From assembly GCA_002435305.1 (NCBI GenBank), contig DJMH01000012.1:1-6379 (forward strand): 6,379 bases of DNA. The letters run 5' to 3'. Position numbers and translations under genes: made by a program. How positions within the stretch are numbered: the first letter of the stretch is position 1; every line of letters begins with the position of its first letter. Shown here piece after piece: positions 5,034 to 6,379 of this stretch. Origin of the DNA: Dehalococcoidia bacterium UBA6495 (lineage in GTDB: Bacteria > Chloroflexota > Dehalococcoidia > Lucifugimonadales > UBA826). The notes beneath the pieces are model-generated. The model was given only the letters and a program-made list of their open reading frames with translations. It was not told where the DNA came from and ran no database searches.

Positions 5034-6068
5034 ATGAATTTTGGAAGCTTCATGGAATTCCATACTAGAGAAGGAAATGGACAAGAAGACGCTTTTCAAG
5101 AGTCCTTCAACCATGTCGCACTCGCTGAAGATCTCGGGCTGGATACGGTTTGGCTAGCTGAAAGTCACTTTAATCCAAAGCGTTCAGTGTTATCTGCTCC
5201 GTTGGTTTTAGCCGCGGCGATAGCCGGTCGAACAAAAAAGATCAAAATTGGCACAGCAGTACAAATATTACCGCTTGGCAACCCTCTTAGAATCGCCGAA
5301 GAAGTAGCGACCCTGGACCATGTCAGTGGAGGAAGATTTGAATTTGGTATCGGTAGGAGCGGGCTTCCTAGTGCCTATGATGGATACAACATACCATATA
5401 CTGAAAGCAGGGAAAGGTTTTATGAATCCATGGAAATAATCAAGAAAGCTTTCACTGAAGACAGCTTCACTTATACAGGGAAATATAACAGCTATGAGGA
5501 TGTGTGTTTAACCCCCAAACCGTTGCAAAATCCATATCCCCCAATGCGAATAGCAGCCACAACCTCTGAAACCTTCACCACATTGGGACAGATGGGAATA
5601 CCAATTTTCGTCGGGGTAAGAGGACTTTCTTTATCCGACGTTGCCCAGCAAGTGGTTTTATATAGAGAGGCCCTTGAGAAATCCAATCACGCTACCGGTA
5701 GTATTTTTCTAAGAGTCCCGGTGCACGTAGCAGACTCAACCAAGGAGGCTTTGGCAAATTCGGAAGCAAGTTTCATGAAACAATTCAGGCGCTTGGGGTC
5801 TCAGTTGGGCAGCAATGCAACAGCATCATTAAATACGGAAGGCAATACTAGCAAAAGACTGTCGGAAATAGACTGGAACGATATACAAGGTGAAAAGGTA
5901 GCGGTAGGAGATCCGGCTAAGGTGGTGGACCAACTCAAAAATATGATTAATGTTCTTACTCTCGATGGTATTGCAGCGGAGTTTAATGCGGGAGAAGAAA
6001 TCCCTGCACCTAAAGTAGAAAAGTCACTCGCACTATTTTGTAAAGAAGTAATGCCACAGTTGCGTTGA
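5034..6068 (+). CDS. LLM-class (bacterial luciferase-like) flavin-dependent oxidoreductase
   Basis: The 344-residue TIM-barrel protein matches luciferase-like monooxygenases along its length: a first strand MNFGSF, ALAEDLGLDTVWLAESHF (29-46), a KIKIGTAVQILPLGNPLRIAEE block (69-90) and the diagnostic LDHVSGGRFEFGIGRSG (94-110). Then follow SRERFYES (125-132), TPKPLQNPYPPMRIA and a C-terminal VGDPAKVVDQL segment. Such enzymes use reduced FMN, or F420 in one branch, to oxidise substrates with O2, often as one half of a two-component system. No reductase gene is visible nearby. In luciferase alpha subunits the sequence after the third strand is EHH with catalytic His44; here it is Glu43-Ser44-His45, so chemistry may differ. 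The start has AAAGGA (5022-5027) at 6 bases. The stop codon lies within the left arm of a hairpin. The substrate is unknown. RutA-like ring-opening of a pyrimidine or amide heterocycle is only a possibility suggested by the neighbouring amidohydrolase. Confidence 0.92.
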   Translation: MNFGSFMEFHTREGNGQEDAFQESFNHVALAEDLGLDTVWLAESHFNPKRSVLSAPLVLAAAIAGRTKKIKIGTAVQILPLGNPLRIAEEVATLDHVSGGRFEFGIGRSGLPSAYDGYNIPYTESRERFYESMEIIKKAFTEDSFTYTGKYNSYEDVCLTPKPLQNPYPPMRIAATTSETFTTLGQMGIPIFVGVRGLSLSDVAQQVVLYREALEKSNHATGSIFLRVPVHVADSTKEALANSEASFMKQFRRLGSQLGSNATASLNTEGNTSKRLSEIDWNDIQGEKVAVGDPAKVVDQLKNMINVLTLDGIAAEFNAGEEIPAPKVEKSLALFCKEVMPQLR

Positions 6069-6095
6069 AAGATCCTATTTTAGGAAATTTTCAAC
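6064..6095 (+). terminator. hairpin spanning the LLM stop codon; possible terminator or mRNA 3' structure
   Basis: GTTGAAA (6064-6070) pairs with TTTCAAC (6089-6095), and inside a small internal loop TCCTA (6073-6077) pairs with TAGGA (6081-6085) around a TTT loop, giving 12 Watson-Crick pairs. No T tract follows directly, so intrinsic termination is doubtful. A second copy of the right arm, CTTTCAA (6105-6111), could compete for the left arm. Confidence 0.35.
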
Positions 6096-6204
6096 CACTA
6101 CGCTCTTTCAATGAGATCAGCTTCTACTTTCATAATAGGTTCAATTATTTTGATTGTTTATTTGATATATCGATTTGTTTTCGCCACAAATTAGGGAAAA
6201 TTAA
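6096..6204. other. AT-rich intergenic stretch with no assignable gene
   Basis: The open frame that covers this stretch from TTG 6065 reads as random sequence rich in Phe, Asn and Ile, has no SD and overlaps the LLM stop, so I do not call it. The region is T-rich around 6140-6180. TTGATT and GATATAT words occur but not at promoter spacing. It presumably holds the leader of the small ORF at 6205. Confidence 0.4.
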
Positions 6205-6345
6205 ATGCCCAGCAACGATTACACTTCTTTGGTTCCTAAATACACATTCTCATCCATACTTAAAGAACAAGAATCAGAACTGAAAGATAATTCCCTCACA
6301 GCTCGTATGGCAGATACAAAATACCCACGAGTAATCAATTCCTAA
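6205..6345 (+). CDS. small ORF, 46 codons, unknown; possibly the N-terminal remnant of a larger gene
   Basis: ATG at 6205 is preceded by AGGGA (6193-6197) at 7 bases, and the frame runs to TAA at 6343-6345. The product is hydrophilic and looks like real protein, with a predicted amphipathic helix (SSILKEQESELKDNSLTARM, about residues 16-35), in contrast to the random look of the overlapping frame. It has no signal peptide or membrane segment. I do not recognise a family. The shape, a charged N-terminal helix ending abruptly at TAA, would suit the start of a longer protein cut off by a nonsense change or deletion. The sequence after the stop is too short to tell. Confidence 0.4.
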   Translation: MPSNDYTSLVPKYTFSSILKEQESELKDNSLTARMADTKYPRVINS

Positions 6346-6379
6346 AATTTACATACTGTAGTGGCTGATCATTATCCAT

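Noticed and set aside
6065..6283. 72-codon open frame from TTG overlapping the LLM stop codon
   Set aside because: No SD, a rare start inside the preceding gene, low-complexity composition rich in Phe, Asn and Ile with no motif, and a better small ORF with an SD (6205-6345) overlaps it in another frame.
6335..6379. Minus-strand open frame of 14 codons reaching the right edge (M-D-N-D-Q...)
   Set aside because: Too short to judge, no motif; it could be the end of a gene beyond the window but nothing positive supports it.
1..6379. CRISPR array, insertion sequence, phage, toxin-antitoxin or other defence system
   Set aside because: No regularly spaced repeats, no transposase or integrase frame, no tRNA-type attachment site and no defence domains were seen; all full-length genes read as metabolic enzymes or a small accessory protein.

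Overview
The window looks like bacterial chromosome from a moderately AT-rich organism. Genes are compactly spaced, most starts have a Shine-Dalgarno (SD) sequence, and there are no introns, tRNAs, rRNAs, CRISPR arrays or insertion sequences. The gene set is catabolic: a luciferase-like (LLM) flavin oxidoreductase, a hydantoinase-type amidohydrolase, an Ntn-hydrolase asparaginase, a dihydrodipicolinate synthase (DHDPS) superfamily protein and a histidine phosphatase. This would suit a free-living heterotroph living on nitrogen-containing organic matter. Marine Chloroflexota of the SAR202 type, rich in LLM-family paralogs, are one possibility, but that is inference from gene content only.

Layout, left to right. 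Positions 1-29 (minus) may be the first codons of a gene leaving the window. After a divergent intergenic stretch, a 32-codon stump of a short-chain dehydrogenase (215-313, plus) stops one base before a full-length DHDPS-superfamily gene (315-1211, plus). Convergent to it is a three-gene minus-strand series, read from 4170 down to 1288: Ntn-type asparaginase (4170-3247), hydantoinase-like amidohydrolase (3123-1711) and a 100-residue protein that is probably a ferredoxin-like dimeric alpha-beta barrel (1590-1288). Divergent from that series are a histidine phosphatase (4242-4934, plus) and an LLM flavin oxidoreductase (5034-6068, plus). The last 311 bases hold a hairpin at the stop codon of the oxidoreductase gene and a 46-codon small ORF with an SD (6205-6345).

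How the genes may work together: the asparaginase and the amidohydrolase both hydrolyse amide bonds, linear or cyclic, and the LLM protein is a plausible oxidative partner. A pathway that strips nitrogen from a cyclic amide or ureide, or from asparagine-linked material, would fit; this is inference. Two enzymes depart from their families at key positions. The DHDPS-like protein lacks both the Schiff-base lysine and the catalytic tyrosine. The amidohydrolase keeps all metal ligands but lacks the tyrosine that binds hydantoin. The true substrates are therefore probably not those that automated annotation would name.
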